Shown: piece after piece, positions 22,419-33,143 of the stretch
Layout of the letters: every line of letters starts with the position of its first letter
How positions within the stretch are numbered: position 1 is the stretch's first letter
From: Leptidea sinapis
Lineage: Eukaryota > Arthropoda > Insecta > Lepidoptera > Pieridae
DNA length: 64,000 bases
Direction: 5' to 3'
NCBI RefSeq assembly: GCF_905404315.1
Contig: NC_066311.1
Location: forward strand, 3,410,001-3,474,000
Program-made: the position numbers and the translations under genes
The notes under the pieces: model-generated
Told to the model about the DNA's origin: nothing
What the model saw: the letters and a program-made list of their open reading frames with translations, nothing else
Database searches by the model: none

Positions 22419-22784
22419 CATAAACTTATAATGCCTACTTCGGAGCCAGGTCGAATTAGTAAGTCTTGTGGGGCGATGAATATGCTTTTACAGCAAGATC
22501 CCAGAAAATGTTGAAAATAAAAGTATTACTCAAAAGAATTGTTAAAACACGTTTGTGTGGTAAAGGTTACTATAACATAAATGACTTTCTTAATGATACC
22601 ACAGATTGGGAATTTAATTATACAATATTACTTTGTACACATATTTTTTGATGAAAAAAAAGCCCGCTGACTTTGTTGCGCCCATTCTTCTCAGGTCTGA
22701 GGCATTCATTTTGGAATTGGTGGTAGTTTTTGCCATTCAATAAGTGATGTCACATCCTGTTTTGAATAAAAATATTTTAATTTG
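22419..22784 (+). pseudogene. LINE 3' end, frameshifted
   Basis: Same family as 18345: ataatgcctacttcggagcc, aattagtaagtcttgtgggg, aacacgtttgtgtggtaaag and ataaatgactttcttaatga encode scattered pieces of the reverse-transcriptase C-terminus (for example KTRLCGKGYYNINDFLNDTT) but in more than one frame because of small deletions. The 3' UTR is nearly complete with aaaaaaagcccgctgac, ttctcaggtctgaggcattc and tcaataagtgatgtc, ending about 22784. Confidence 0.83.
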
Positions 22785-22818
22785 CTTTGATTTATTGTGA
22801 GAGTATATCTACAATTAT

Positions 22819-23087
22819 AAACAATGTTATGTTTTTAAAGTGATAACCCTCACTTCTAGGATTAATACACAAATAAAACAACTGAGCTGACAGTTGAACA
22901 AAGCAAACAGAATTTTATAACGAGGCGATACTCGAACAGTTAGCTCAGTTGGCTAGAGCACCGGCATGGAACGCCGGAGGTCGTGGGTTCGACTCCCGCA
23001 TCGTTCATAAAATTTTGTTTTTCAAATTTTATTTGTGTATTAATCCTAGAAGTGAGGGTAATCACTTTAAAAACATAACATATTGTT
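22819..23087. repeat. tRNA-like gene framed by ~55-bp inverted repeats
   Basis: The left arm 22824-22878 (atgttatgtttttaaagtga, ccctcacttctaggattaat, acacaaataaaa) is the inverse of 23027-23081 (ttttatttgtgtattaatcc, agaagtgagggtaatcactt, taaaaacataacat), with one or two differences. Between them lies a cloverleaf-capable tRNA-like sequence at 22934-23007. The outer bases aacaat/attgtt extend the arms. No target duplication was found. Confidence 0.85.
22934..23007 (+). tRNA. tRNA-like sequence, anticodon GGA, probably pseudo
   Basis: Folds as a class I cloverleaf: acceptor gaacagt/atcgttc with one A-C mismatch and one G-U, D stem gctc/gagc, anticodon stem ccggc/gccgg with loop ATGGAAC (anticodon GGA at 22968-22970), a 5-nt variable loop, T stem gtggg/cccgc with loop TTCGACT, discriminator A. 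A box TAGCTCAGTTGG and B box GGTTCGACTCC fit Pol III consensus, and a T-run follows within ~15 bp. GGA would be serine, but tRNA-Ser has a long variable arm, which this lacks. Repetition inside a dispersed element and the acceptor mismatch argue for a repeat-borne pseudo-tRNA or SINE head, not a functional decoding tRNA. Confidence 0.62.
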
Positions 23088-23237
23088 AAAATTTACAAGA
23101 GCGACATCTCAAGTCAATTTCCTTATATGCAAATATTGGGGTTGAGCAGGTTATCAACTGTAAAGTAGATCCTGTAGATGAAGCCACAACCTGAGAGTTG
23201 AACAAAGCAAACAGAATTTTATAACGAGGCGGTACTT
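23088..23237 (+). repeat. Linker/leader unit of the tRNA-bearing repeat
   Basis: Contains ttacaagagcgacatctcaa, ggttgagcaggttatcaact, gatgaagccacaacctgaga and gttgaacaaagcaaacagaa immediately before the second tRNA-like sequence. The first part recurs inverted at 45750-45860. The last part (gttgaacaaagcaaacag to cgaggcg) also precedes the first tRNA-like sequence, so the two form a tandem with a 304-bp spacing. Confidence 0.78.
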
Positions 23238-23311
23238 GAACAGTTAGCTCAGTTGGTTAGAGCACCGGCACGGAACGCCGGAGGTCGTGGGTTCGACTCC
23301 CGCATCGTTCA
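23238..23311 (+). tRNA. tRNA-like sequence, second tandem copy
   Basis: Differs from 22934-23007 at only a few positions (ggtt for ggct in the D loop; anticodon loop ACGGAAC, so position 33 is C instead of the near-universal U). Same arms, A box and B box, same downstream taaaattttgtttttcaaat. Followed by only the first part of the inverted-repeat arm. The C33 makes decoding function unlikely. Confidence 0.6.
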
Positions 23312-24012
23312 TAAAATTTTGTTTTTCAAATTTTATTTGTGTACAATTATAAACTTAAAGTCCACAGCCTGCCTACTTAACTTTATCTTTGAATGTTCCA
23401 ACCTACCAGTAGGTATTGCAGTAAAATGAAAGCGGAGGGTGGAAAGCTTGGCAGTTTAGACGGGGGAAGCGAAATGGCACTGTTTATTGTTGCCAAGTTT
23501 CACCCAATGTAAAGGGGATAACCCCAGTATGACTAACTGTTTAGCGACAGCCAAGTATGTATTCCGTGAAGTACCTAACAGCTCTGTGTTTCAACAACAA
23601 AATTATAATAAACTTCACATTTTTATAGAGACTCTCTTTTGTGACAAATGAGGGTAGAATGAGAATATTATTAAGCGTCGCTGGCGTAACATAGATGTAG
23701 TGGGACTTCTTTGTACACTTCTTGTATCATAGGGCTTGATTTATTATTATTATTATTATGTACTAAAATTTTGGCTTATATTTAAAAAAAAAGGTACGAA
23801 CAATATATTTGTAGAACCTTATATTAAGGATTGGTATCCGCTGCGCTCCAACTGGATACCGCAGACGTAGTTGTAAAGTGCGGCAACTAATACTACGCCC
23901 AAGTACTCGAGCCAGTCTCGAACAATGTGTGACGTTGAAGCGCCACATTTTCTGTTAAACTTTGCTAATAATAGCGATATAAACAATCATTGTTTTAACC
24001 TTTGATAATTTA
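23312..24012. other. No gene recognised
   Basis: A+T-rich; an ATT-type microsatellite at about 23740-23760. The minus ORF at 23763-23948 has no motif. Confidence 0.4.
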
Positions 24013-24220
24013 TACGTCTAGATAGAGCCTCTTGCACTTGCACTTAGACAACCGATGAAAACAGGCCAGGTTTATTACTTTAGTGTGTGTGACAAGCTAC
24101 GTCTTACACTCGCGATTTGTATGTCACTTTGTGTTACTGTGCAGTGCGCAAAATAGAGGCTAACTGCCAACCTCAATATTTTTCGACATTTTCACAGCTG
24201 TCACAGTCTATCTTGACGTA
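24013..24220 (+). mobile_element. MITE with TACGTCTAGATAGA inverted ends
   Basis: The left end tacgtctagatagagcc and right end cacagtctatcttgacgta are inverse of each other with few mismatches. 208 bp, non-coding. Internal blocks cacttagacaaccgatgaaa, gacaagctacgtcttacact, gcgcaaaatagaggctaact. Ends beginning TA suggest a Tc1/mariner-type TA target. Relatives at 13120, 15334 and 44492. Confidence 0.82.
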
Positions 24221-24221
24221 A

Positions 24222-24399
24222 CGGCCGTTCCCAATATTCAGTCTATCGCTTACATGAGATTAAAATCCTAACTATCGTTGACTTTTCTCTCCCAATAAAC
24301 TTATCGACGGTAAGTCACCTTATCCGTACACGCTGTCTGTCAGTGTGAGAACGTACCAGCGATAGAAGTTTGTATGGAAATTGCAATTCACGCGTCCCA
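24222..24399 (+). mobile_element. PIF/Harbinger-type MITE, right end missing
   Basis: Begins CGGCCGTTCCCAATATTCAG after TAA and runs colinear with 25975-26276 to about acgcgtccca, then breaks off. It abuts the previous MITE with no spacer: the preceding element ends GACGTA and TAA overlaps it. Confidence 0.82.
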
Positions 24400-24633
24400 A
24401 GCGTCTAAGGTCTAAACCTAGCCGAGCTGAACATTAACTAAACAGTATGCTTATTGAACATTGTGTTTATAAATAGATGTTAGGTTTAAATAACTTTAAC
24501 ATTAAGACCTATTGTCACTTACCTACATGAGAAATTAATATTTTACAAAGTAAAGTAAAACAATGATTATGGTGGGTACAGAATGCAATTCAATGTTAGG
24601 CAAACAGATAAGACATAAAACAACCTACATATG

Positions 24634-24770
24634 TTATTGAATCATTTCATAATTATTGAGTATGTGCCTTTGAAGGCTCGCTTTAAAAGAAGTCAATATT
24701 TTGGCATTTCTTATTTCTGTGGGCAGGTTGTTATATATCTGTACTCCCTCAAAGGTTATTGTGTTTTCCA
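24634..24770 (-). pseudogene. LINE reverse transcriptase C-terminal fragment
   Basis: The minus-strand frame ending at stop 24634-24636 encodes ENTITFEGVQIYNNLPTEIR, then NAKILTSFKASLQRHILNNY, the F..G..(I/L)YN.LP..IR..........FK..L..H motif near the end of many non-LTR reverse transcriptases. Only ~45 codons are recognisable; upstream there are stops. The plus-strand ORF here (24631-24861) is the antisense shadow. Confidence 0.72.
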
Positions 24771-25971
24771 TAATTACTTCTCAACATTAATGATAATTAA
24801 TGAAGGAAATCTTGTAGTTACGTTAGGACAACAGAATAGTGCAAACATTGCCGCGGTCTGAATGTCTATCACGTTTCGCACGGCGCGCTCGTCCTCCACA
24901 ACTCTTGTACTGCCTGCTGGCACAGAAAAAGGTTATTGCACGGCGTATTGTTCGATTGGTTCAATAAAACCTTGGTTGTGCAACTGAGTGTTTTTTTTTT
25001 GTTATTTAGTTGCTCAATTATGTACAGCGAATTGCTGGTTAGCGCGACCCGAAAGTATTAACTTGTCTCAGGCGTTTATGACAAATAATGTGTCTTAATA
25101 TAACTTGCATCAATTAGCATCGTTCGATGGTACATACAAAAATATTTGGAAAATCTAGCATTGCACGCCTCATTATCTCATTTTTCATAATATTCTAAGG
25201 TGGAGAAGAAAAAAACTGTCAGTATAATTGTGCAAGTTTGTCAACAATATTTTAACGAGTCGATTATTTAGAAACTGAAAACTTGCTAAATTAATTATAA
25301 TATGAGTAAAATAGTGGAAATGTGTGTTGTAAAAAAATATATTATATTAATTTTTGTTGTAATTATAGTATAGTATATTATATGAATAGATAATTAAATT
25401 TCGTTTGCTCTAATTTGATTGTTGTCTAAATATCGTACTTTGAAAATTTTACCTTAGTTTATAGTTACAGTGGTCGCACATTCTTCATTGGTTTATATAA
25501 GTATAATTTATGTTTTTGTTAAATGTGTAAGCATTCTCATCCGTTGGAAAGAGCGGTATTCCCTAACACAGGTTCTGCGAACTTAAAAGGGAAGTCCTTC
25601 ACATACTATTTACTAAAATGCTAAATAAATAAATTATTGAATTTTTTTTTTGATGCGTTAAAAGAGTCACAGAAAATATCGGTTACAATGTGGTCAAACT
25701 GTGGAATCAAATTATCTTGTGAATGTAGTTTTCTTTACGACGACGATAGACGAGGCTGCGAGTCGTTTGCTTCATTGTAATACGGAATACCAGTGGAATC
25801 ACTAGTGCTGGTATTGATAAGTAATCAATAAATTATGTAAAAATAGAATCGAAAAAGAATGCTGAGGTAGTTTCTTATATTGTTTCTTTTCTCTTCATTT
25901 TCGAAACAGTGATTAGTTACAACAGGACCGAACTAAACCTAACACCTGTGTAACCCGAACGTCCTACTCAC
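24771..25971. other. No gene recognised
   Basis: A+T-rich. No repeat or motif identified beyond short T/A runs. Confidence 0.4.
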
Positions 25972-25974
25972 TAA

Positions 25975-26276
25975 CGGCCGTTCCCAATATTCAGTCTATC
26001 TCTTACTTAAGATAAAAATCGGAACAATCGTTGACTTTTCTGTCCCAATATAGTTATCGACGGTAACTCACCTTATCCGTACACGCTCTGTCAATGGGAG
26101 GACGTATAGTTTACCAGCGATATAAAGTTTGCATGGAAATTGCAATTCACGCGTCCCATATAAGGCGACAAGAAGTACTTAACGGGTATATTGCTTCAGT
26201 TTATTGACAGCTAATTACTGACAGTAGAAGGTAGTAATTTTTTCTCTATCTGTAGATAGTATATTGGGAACGGCCG
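25975..26276 (+). mobile_element. PIF/Harbinger-type MITE, complete (302 bp)
   Basis: Terminal inverted repeats CGGCCGTTCCCAATATTCAG and its inverse tatattgggaacggccg, flanked by perfect TAA duplications at 25972-25974 and 26277-26279. The 3-bp TWA duplication is the PIF/Harbinger hallmark. No ORF. Family copies at 24222, 28082 and 50761. Confidence 0.92.
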
Positions 26277-26279
26277 TAA

Positions 26280-26915
26280 ATACATGCCTTGAATGGACTG
26301 ACCAAGGAAACATTCCTGTGCCAGAAGAAATGCTTTTACGTAAATTGCGAGAAAAAGCTTTTCATTTATCATTAAATACCTTCCGATAAACTAAAATATC
26401 TGATTTCTTTAAGCAAGTTTAATAATTTTGACGTTCATAGATACATTAAAATCTCACAAACAATTTGTTTTATTTCATAAAGATACCCTGTAGATGCTCT
26501 GTACTATAATCCGAAATCTCCAGGATTCCAAACGTGCTGTAAATTTCGTTTATATTTTGTTAAGTTATTCTAAAGAATCGATATTGAGAAATGACTTTTA
26601 TAGCTTGAAAATGCCGAGGAATGAAAATTTGGTGGTATTTCGGTCATCACAGTGTATATTTACAGAGTACGGAGACGTCTATAGGTTGACATGCTTCTTT
26701 ATGAGTTGTTGCCTCTGCGTTTAAAACAATAAAAAATTATCATCTCTAATGTAGATGGTAGCTTTAAAGTTAATAATTTTATAGTTTTAAACGAAAGGCG
26801 ATCCAAACTTTAACTGTATATTACAAATGAAACTACCTCTAACAATAATTAGGTGAAATAGTGTCTAAGTTGTTGTTCTAATAAATTTCATTACGCTGTG
26901 TGTGTCTTGTTACAG
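26280..26915. other. No gene recognised
   Basis: A+T-rich. The ORF at 26494-26724 has no recognisable domain. Confidence 0.4.
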
Positions 26916-26933
26916 TTATCGCAAACGCCGCAG
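26916..26933 (+). other. Candidate 18-nt micro-exon
   Basis: A pyrimidine-rich tract and acceptor (gtgtcttgttacag) precede ttatcgcaaacgccgcag, followed by a donor gtagaa. The segment is 18 nt, open in phase 0 (LSQTPQ). Splice-site resemblance is by eye only. No neighbouring exon of a known gene is visible, so this stays a candidate. Confidence 0.25.
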
Positions 26934-26972
26934 GTAGAAACTATAATAAATTTGGTTTTTCTCATGTTTCAG

Positions 26973-27008
26973 GTAAACACGTTATGTAAACAGACACCGC
27001 GGCCGCAG
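26973..27008 (+). other. Candidate 36-nt micro-exon, similar to the preceding one
   Basis: Acceptor-like tttttctcatgtttcag, then 36 nt ending ggccgcag and a donor gtactg. Open in phase 0, with a peptide ending LCKQTPRPQ. It resembles the 26916-26933 segment (LSQTPQ) with an insertion of three codons. Both lengths are multiples of three. Confidence 0.25.
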
Positions 27009-28078
27009 GTACTGAAAGAATCGAGGTCAGTCAACAGTGGCGCTCCCGTATATATTTAAACTATATACCTGTTATCTAACATTCTCAGCTATACTTTCCT
27101 CAGAAGCGAAAATAGGCTGCTGTGATCCCTAAAATTCAAATTTTTATATTTATAGTAAAACACTTTTACGACCACTCGAGTAGAATATAATGTATTCAAT
27201 AATTTCAGTATAATCACAACCATATAAGAGTAACACTAAATTATTTATAACACTAGGGCTGTCGGGTGACCAGCAGCACGCACGTTCGACACTTTCGACT
27301 GCCCAACAAGAAGTGCCCAATAGCTGAGAGCAATTCGTCACAGTTACCAACATACCAACTTAATAATACGAAAGTACCAACATCAAAATAAAGTGACATC
27401 ACTAAGATCTTGCATGTGATTATATAATATTACAATTACTAAAAATATATTTAATATAATAACTAAAACAATATAATATTAACATGGTGCAAATTATTCT
27501 ATTAATATTATCAGAACTGAATGTTGGTACTAATAGGAATGTCGAATTACCATAACATGTTATTATCCATTTATATTTTGTAAATATTCAAATCTACATG
27601 ACAGGTTGACTGTTTACTGTATTTTACTAAGAAAAACCTCTTTCGTAGTAGTTAATTCTATTCTGATACGGAAATATCTTAGTGCAAGTAATTAAATAAT
27701 ATCAGTGACTCTATACTTTACAAGGCAGGCAAGTAAATGACTGTACTGATATCATTAGCACCAATTCCATAAATTAGCATGCAAATCTCATATAATTTTC
27801 CACCATACTATCGTAAAAATCAGTTTTGTACTAGAAACGTTAATGTTTCTCAGATATGATCTAGCTAAGTGTCTATCTCATTAGCGCATGCGCCGTGCCA
27901 TGATAATGTAAAGTGATGTTTCCCAGAGTGCGTATTGTCGGCGGTGAGAACTAGGAGATACCGTCGTGTCGTGTGCCCGTTGCCATGTATCCATGGGTTG
28001 GTCTTTGTTACTTAAGTAGAAAGCGTACTGTCATGAGTATGTGTATTATTATTAGTATGATAGATTTTTAGATCGGTC
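27009..28078. other. No gene recognised
   Basis: A+T-rich; a less A+T-rich patch with gcgcatgcgc at about 27885-27995. Nothing supportable. Confidence 0.4.
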
Positions 28079-28081
28079 TAA

Positions 28082-28355
28082 CGGCCGTTCCCAATATTCA
28101 GTCTATCGCTTACTTGAGATAAAAATCGTAACTTTCCTTGACTTTTCTGTCCCAATAAACTTATGGACAGTAACTCACCTTATCCCTACACGCTGTCAGT
28201 CAATAGGACGACGTATAGCTTACCTTTCACGCGCAAATATAAGGCGATAAGAATGACTTATCGGGTATATTGGGTTCAGATTATTGACCGCTAATTACTG
28301 ACAGTAGAAGGTAGTAATTTATCTCTATCTATGGATAGTATATTAGGAACGGCCG
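28082..28355 (+). mobile_element. PIF/Harbinger-type MITE, complete (274 bp)
   Basis: CGGCCGTTCCCAATATTCAG at the left, tatattaggaacggccg at the right, TAA duplications at 28079-28081 and 28356-28358. Shorter than 25975-26276 by an internal deletion around the tatagtttaccagcgat region. Confidence 0.92.
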
Positions 28356-28358
28356 TAA

Positions 28359-29239
28359 ATGACTCATGACAGTACGCTTTGTACTGCAACTACATTCGTG
28401 CATCTTGCAAAATAACAAAAGCTTTTAATCGTTTTGATATAAAAGTACCCGAAATCATTTAAAAAAAAAAATACTTTATTATAATAATTAAATCCGTATC
28501 GATATTCTCATAAATATAGCTTAATTACTACTTTGGCCTTTCGAACTTTAACTATAAGAACCAGAATATAGAGATCTAACTAAATAATGCAGAGAGAAAG
28601 AGAGACGGTTTGTGAAAATATTAAAATTTATTGACAGTAAAGTATTGTGATTTCAATTTTTTTTTCAGATGCTTTGATAAGAAAATGATCATATAGTTCT
28701 AAACCCAAATAGTGAAATCAATCAGATAAAAGTAATGACGTACATATATACGTTATCAATAGTCCGAGTGGCGATAACAAAGATAGTCATTCCAATTCTT
28801 CATTATTTTTACTTATGTCAAATACATCAATTTGTATTACTTCATATTTGCCCGATTGGTTTATTAAAAATTTTCCAAAATGGCCATTATTTCGGTAAAA
28901 GTTCCATATTTATAAACTCATATCTGCTTTGATTACTCTTAACCTCTTGTAAGAATAGATACAAAGACATAAAAGACCGTAAGACCATTTCAAACTGAAT
29001 CGCGAACTGATTTTGCCTGTTTATTTCGACATCATTTTAACATTTTCTGATAAATGTGTAACGTTTTTCGTCTACTTTGTAATACATATACAAAATTACA
29101 TCTTTGATGGTTCTGTTTACTACATACCGGCAAAAATGAGAAGCACGGAGTGATTTTTTTGGATCCCAAGTTCCGACATTTTGATGGATACAATTCCGTT
29201 AAGTGGGTTTTAGGATTGAGCTTTCTGTCATCTAAATAG
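28359..29239. other. No gene recognised
   Basis: A+T-rich; no feature seen. Confidence 0.4.
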
Positions 29240-29377
29240 GCCAGAAAAAAGAAGCCTACTGAGTTTCTTGCGCCTGGTCATCTCAGGTCTGAGGCATAAA
29301 TTTCCGAATGGGTGGTAGTTTCTGACTATCAATAAGTGATTTCATATCCTGTTTTGAATGAAAATATTTGAATATGG
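29240..29377 (+). repeat. LINE 3' UTR copy
   Basis: Contains agaagcctactgagtttctt, ctcaggtctgaggcataaat, gaatgggtggtagtttctga, tcaataagtgatttc and the end gaatgaaaatatttgaat, matching the 3' UTR at 18750-18903. No coding part remains. Confidence 0.83.
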
Positions 29378-31200
29378 AAGGTAGTACGGCAAATGTTCTT
29401 TCGAAAGATGTCGAAGAGTCTTCCAATTTACGAGTCCTGGTGAATTTCAAACTTGTTTGATGCGTTCTTTTTTCTTTTGAAATATTTGAAAATTGAGTTT
29501 CTTATTTAAACCCGAATACACTTGAGTATATTAAGGATATCATTCAGTTAAATTATGACATTAAATTCAGTTAATGGCGGCCATTTCACTGGCGACTTGT
29601 ATACGAATTTTTGTACATTTGAGATTTGTAAATCTAATTCTAAAAAAACATTTTTGATAAAAATAATAATATGTTATTAAATGGTCACAAGTATAATCTG
29701 AATTATTTATATATTCTTTAAAAGTTAGCCTACCCTTTATAAGAGTTGAATGTCATGATAACCTTTAAATTAGCACTGATGGAAAATTTAATTTAAAAAT
29801 TAATCTTTTTGTAAAAAATATATTTTAAATAGAATAGCTTTAAACGTATCGTCTTTCATCAAGTCAACTTGCAAAAAAATAAATTGTTATCTAGCTCGAA
29901 TACGGAGTTTTTATCGTCGACGAAGGCGGAGGCACGTGGAGGTGGCTTAGCGACCAGCGTCGAGCCAGTTATTGACCCCAGCTGATGTCCGACTCTATAA
30001 AAGCTTTGTCTAACATCGCCCACGTCGGATTACACTTGTTTGGATTTATTTTATTAGACAACCGGCTTAATCCGGCCAAGCTTCGATTTGGACAAATTTT
30101 ATGGTATAATATAAGTATACAAATGACTTCTTTTTATCAATTGAATACGAGTGCCAACGAGCGTAGCGTTGTCCTCATGGTAAATCATCTCCGTCACCGA
30201 TAATCTCATGCAACGTCGACTGCTACACATAAGCCTCCCCGTATCCAACGGTTTCCCATCATCAGTCCTCACAATCTCTTGGAGAACATCATGTCACCAT
30301 TCCCGGATGGAAAACGCTTAAACCAACTTTGTGCTATCCTTACTGACGCTGCATTAGGTCTATTAAAGTCATATTTGACAGAAAATAAAATAAAAAATAT
30401 GTTGAAACAACATTTTAGTGTCATAAAAACAGCCAGATACAAACAGTACAGGCAACGAGTACAAGAGCCAAATTTCTGCATACTATATGCGAACATACCT
30501 TTCCTCCCACCTATTGTTATAAACAATTGACAACTGATTAAATGATACACTTACATAGTCTGGGTCGGATAAAACCATGGCAATATTGGAACACACAAGC
30601 CCAGATACATGTGGAACGATGAAAACAAATCACCAACGTAATCCAAAAGAAACCAGCATCATATAATAAAGCCTACCACTTACCAAATTACATGTTTTTA
30701 TAGACACCGATTTCTAGTTGTCTGTTTTTCCAAAATGTTGGAATTTATTTAAGTTAAGACAGGACTATCTGTCTGTACGCATCTAAAAAGATTTTAAAAG
30801 AGATGTTTGCTTATTAATTGCGCCTTAACTACACACGCTATCATGAAATTTTACACACACCATGGGAGGAAAGGATATCAAGATTTTTTTTGTTTTGAGA
30901 TATTTTTAAAACATTTTGTTCGGTCGCGTTATCAAAGCTAATGCGGCGAAGTCGTAGGCCCTATCCATTAGTCAGTCATATGATCTAATTACACACCATT
31001 TATGTAGCGATGTATGCAGCCGTTTATTTTGACACTATTATAAGTTCCTTTTACTGAGTAACAATTCCATTTGCAGACATCAGACATGCTGTAGTAACAG
31101 TCTCGAACATTATGTTCACTCAAGTTCGCATTTCTCCGAACGCCTACATGCAAATTGGACAATTTATCTACATCGACGATTCCCGACAAGAAAATAACCG
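29378..31200. other. No gene recognised
   Basis: ORFs at 29985-30203 and 30279-30530 overlap antisense ORFs and show no domain. No repeat family from this window is present. The higher G+C segment at 29920-30010 may be non-repetitive functional sequence. Confidence 0.4.
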
Positions 31201-31202
31201 CG

Positions 31203-31400
31203 CACATGTGCCTCAGCCATCGGTTCAATGAAAGCGTTCATTCGATGGGGGTGCCTAGCTGGTATGGTGCGAGTGACGTCAGAGCCCCCCCCCATTCCTC
31301 CCTCTCTGTCACCCGGGACCCTAAAAATAGCCCGAGGGAGACCGGGAGCCGCTCAATGGAGGCAAGACGCCCGTTTCCAGGGAACAGTCGTTATCTCCCA
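31203..31400. promoter_or_regulatory. GC-rich candidate regulatory module: E-box, CRE, MEF2-like site
   Basis: Within 130 bp the sequence has a palindromic E-box CACATGTG (31203-31210), a perfect CRE TGACGTCA (31274-31281), a C-run, and a MEF2-consensus CTAAAAATAG (31321-31330), all in a GC-rich patch in an A+T-rich, repeat-poor neighbourhood. ORFs crossing it (31155-31406, 31228-31464) show no domain. Could be a promoter, enhancer or non-coding exon. Motif co-occurrence is the only evidence. Confidence 0.35.
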
Positions 31401-31653
31401 ACGTAATTCCACTTTAATTTCATGGAATTCTTCGACACGTGTAGATAAAAGAGTTTTACATTGAGGTTGAAACATCTAGGCTGAGGGCGTATTTTAATTA
31501 TTAATAATGACGCAAGAATATTTATACGTAAGGTTACCATTTGTTATTTAAAAACTTGTACGGCTAATATTTAATGGTTGCCTGATTGCTGAGTCTACTA
31601 AATAAATCTTTTTGTTATGAACGACAAAATACAATATTTCGGAGTCATATCTA

Positions 31654-31908
31654 TTTTTTTTATGAAAATAAAGGACAGGGCGAGTGGGTCGTTCATCTGA
31701 TGATAATTGATATATAGGTTACCTACCCGCTCAGGATTCTTGAAAAACCCAAAAATTCTGAACGCCACTACGTCTCCTTGAGACATAAGATGTTAAATCT
31801 CATTTGCCCAGTAATTTCTCTAGCTACGGCGCCCTTCAGACCGAAAGACAATAATGCTTATACATTACTGCTTCACGGCAGAAACAGGCGCCGTTGTGTT
31901 ACCCATAT
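31654..31908 (-). repeat. SINE-like family copy
   Basis: Minus-strand copy from the attttttttatgaaaata tail to gcggaaacag-like 5' sequence; the first ~50 bp (gtgggaggctcc) are missing. Contains tcaccttgagac-like, ctacggcgcccttcagaccg and ttactgcttcacggcagaaa. Confidence 0.85.
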
Positions 31909-33143
31909 CTGCATTATATAGTACAAATATATTAGGACGCTGATTGTAATCACTAGTTTTACGTCTTAGAATAAGATTATGTGGTTTTTGTTTTTTTATT
32001 GATACGAAATTCGTGCAACGTTTTACTCGTCTTCAGTGTTCCATTTTTCAGTTACGTTTTAATTGCGTGTAACAAAACAATATCTACAACGGTATTATTG
32101 AATTTTAAACGCAATTTATAACAGATAAACATGTTGGGGCAATTTTATAATCTTCAAACATTAAATTAAATATCCTTATGTTAGTTAGAATTTTGTATTA
32201 ATTAGAATATGTTTGATTGTCTGCAAAAAATGTAATAAGTATTAATAAGCTATGGAAGAGCGGAGTCTTCTAACACAGGCGCTATAGTGCTGAAACGGAG
32301 GCAAATAGTAATTTATGTACATACTTTATAAAGAAAATAAACGTTTTGCATTTGTATTCTTTTTGTTGTATTTAAACGATAAATAGACCGACAGACGAAA
32401 AGTATATTATTCACGTCCATTGATATTCCAATTTTGTTTCTGACGTCAATGCCGTCGTATTTACAATTTTGCAAATGAAAATAAAACGAGGCGTCGAGAC
32501 AGATGATATTGTTTTCAATGATGAATGATTTGTGGCGGAGCGGCAAGTTAATGGTGTTGTGTGCCAAGTTCTTAGCCAAGTTTTCATTAAATTTGTGATA
32601 GTATTCTAAATACGAGAGGTCGGAACGTGCAATCGCATCTATGTGGGCTCTATGTGGCTTGTTGCCCCTTCGGAATTTGTTTCTAAGTTATAAAATATAA
32701 CGGGTGCTGACCTGACAGACTTTCTGTCAAAATCGCCTAGACAATTCACAGTTAATGATGACACCGGGAATGTTGATTTCATTTTAAATGTTGAGATATA
32801 TTTGACATGTGTTTGATTGTTACAGTTTGTAGGGGTGAAAAAAAATCTGTTTTATTTTACTTATAACAATCTATTAAAAAACCTCACGGTCTTAAACGAA
32901 TGGTTATAAAAATAATTATATGTATAAATAAAAGCGCTAAAGCTCAAGGAGTAAACTTAATTTCCCCGAGCAAATATGCAAAGAGTTTTGCTTTACTTTT
33001 CTGGTATACGTTTCTTACGACAGTGTTATGAATATCGAATAGTAAGTTTGTGTTCAATGTTACATTCGCATACCATCTTCATTATGTTGATTACTCTGAG
33101 GTGGATTCGATGGTTCAACATCTAATGAATGAGTTGGCATCCT
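31909..33143. other. No gene recognised
   Basis: A+T-rich. The 88-codon minus ORF at 32313-32579 has no motif. No repeat seen. Confidence 0.4.

Noticed and set aside
22934..23007. Functional tRNA-Ser(GGA) gene
   Set aside because: Class I variable loop, acceptor mismatch and presence inside a multi-copy repeat do not fit a genuine tRNA-Ser; kept as tRNA-like.
24631..24861. 76-codon plus-strand ORF
   Set aside because: It is the antisense of a recognisable LINE reverse-transcriptase fragment on the minus strand.
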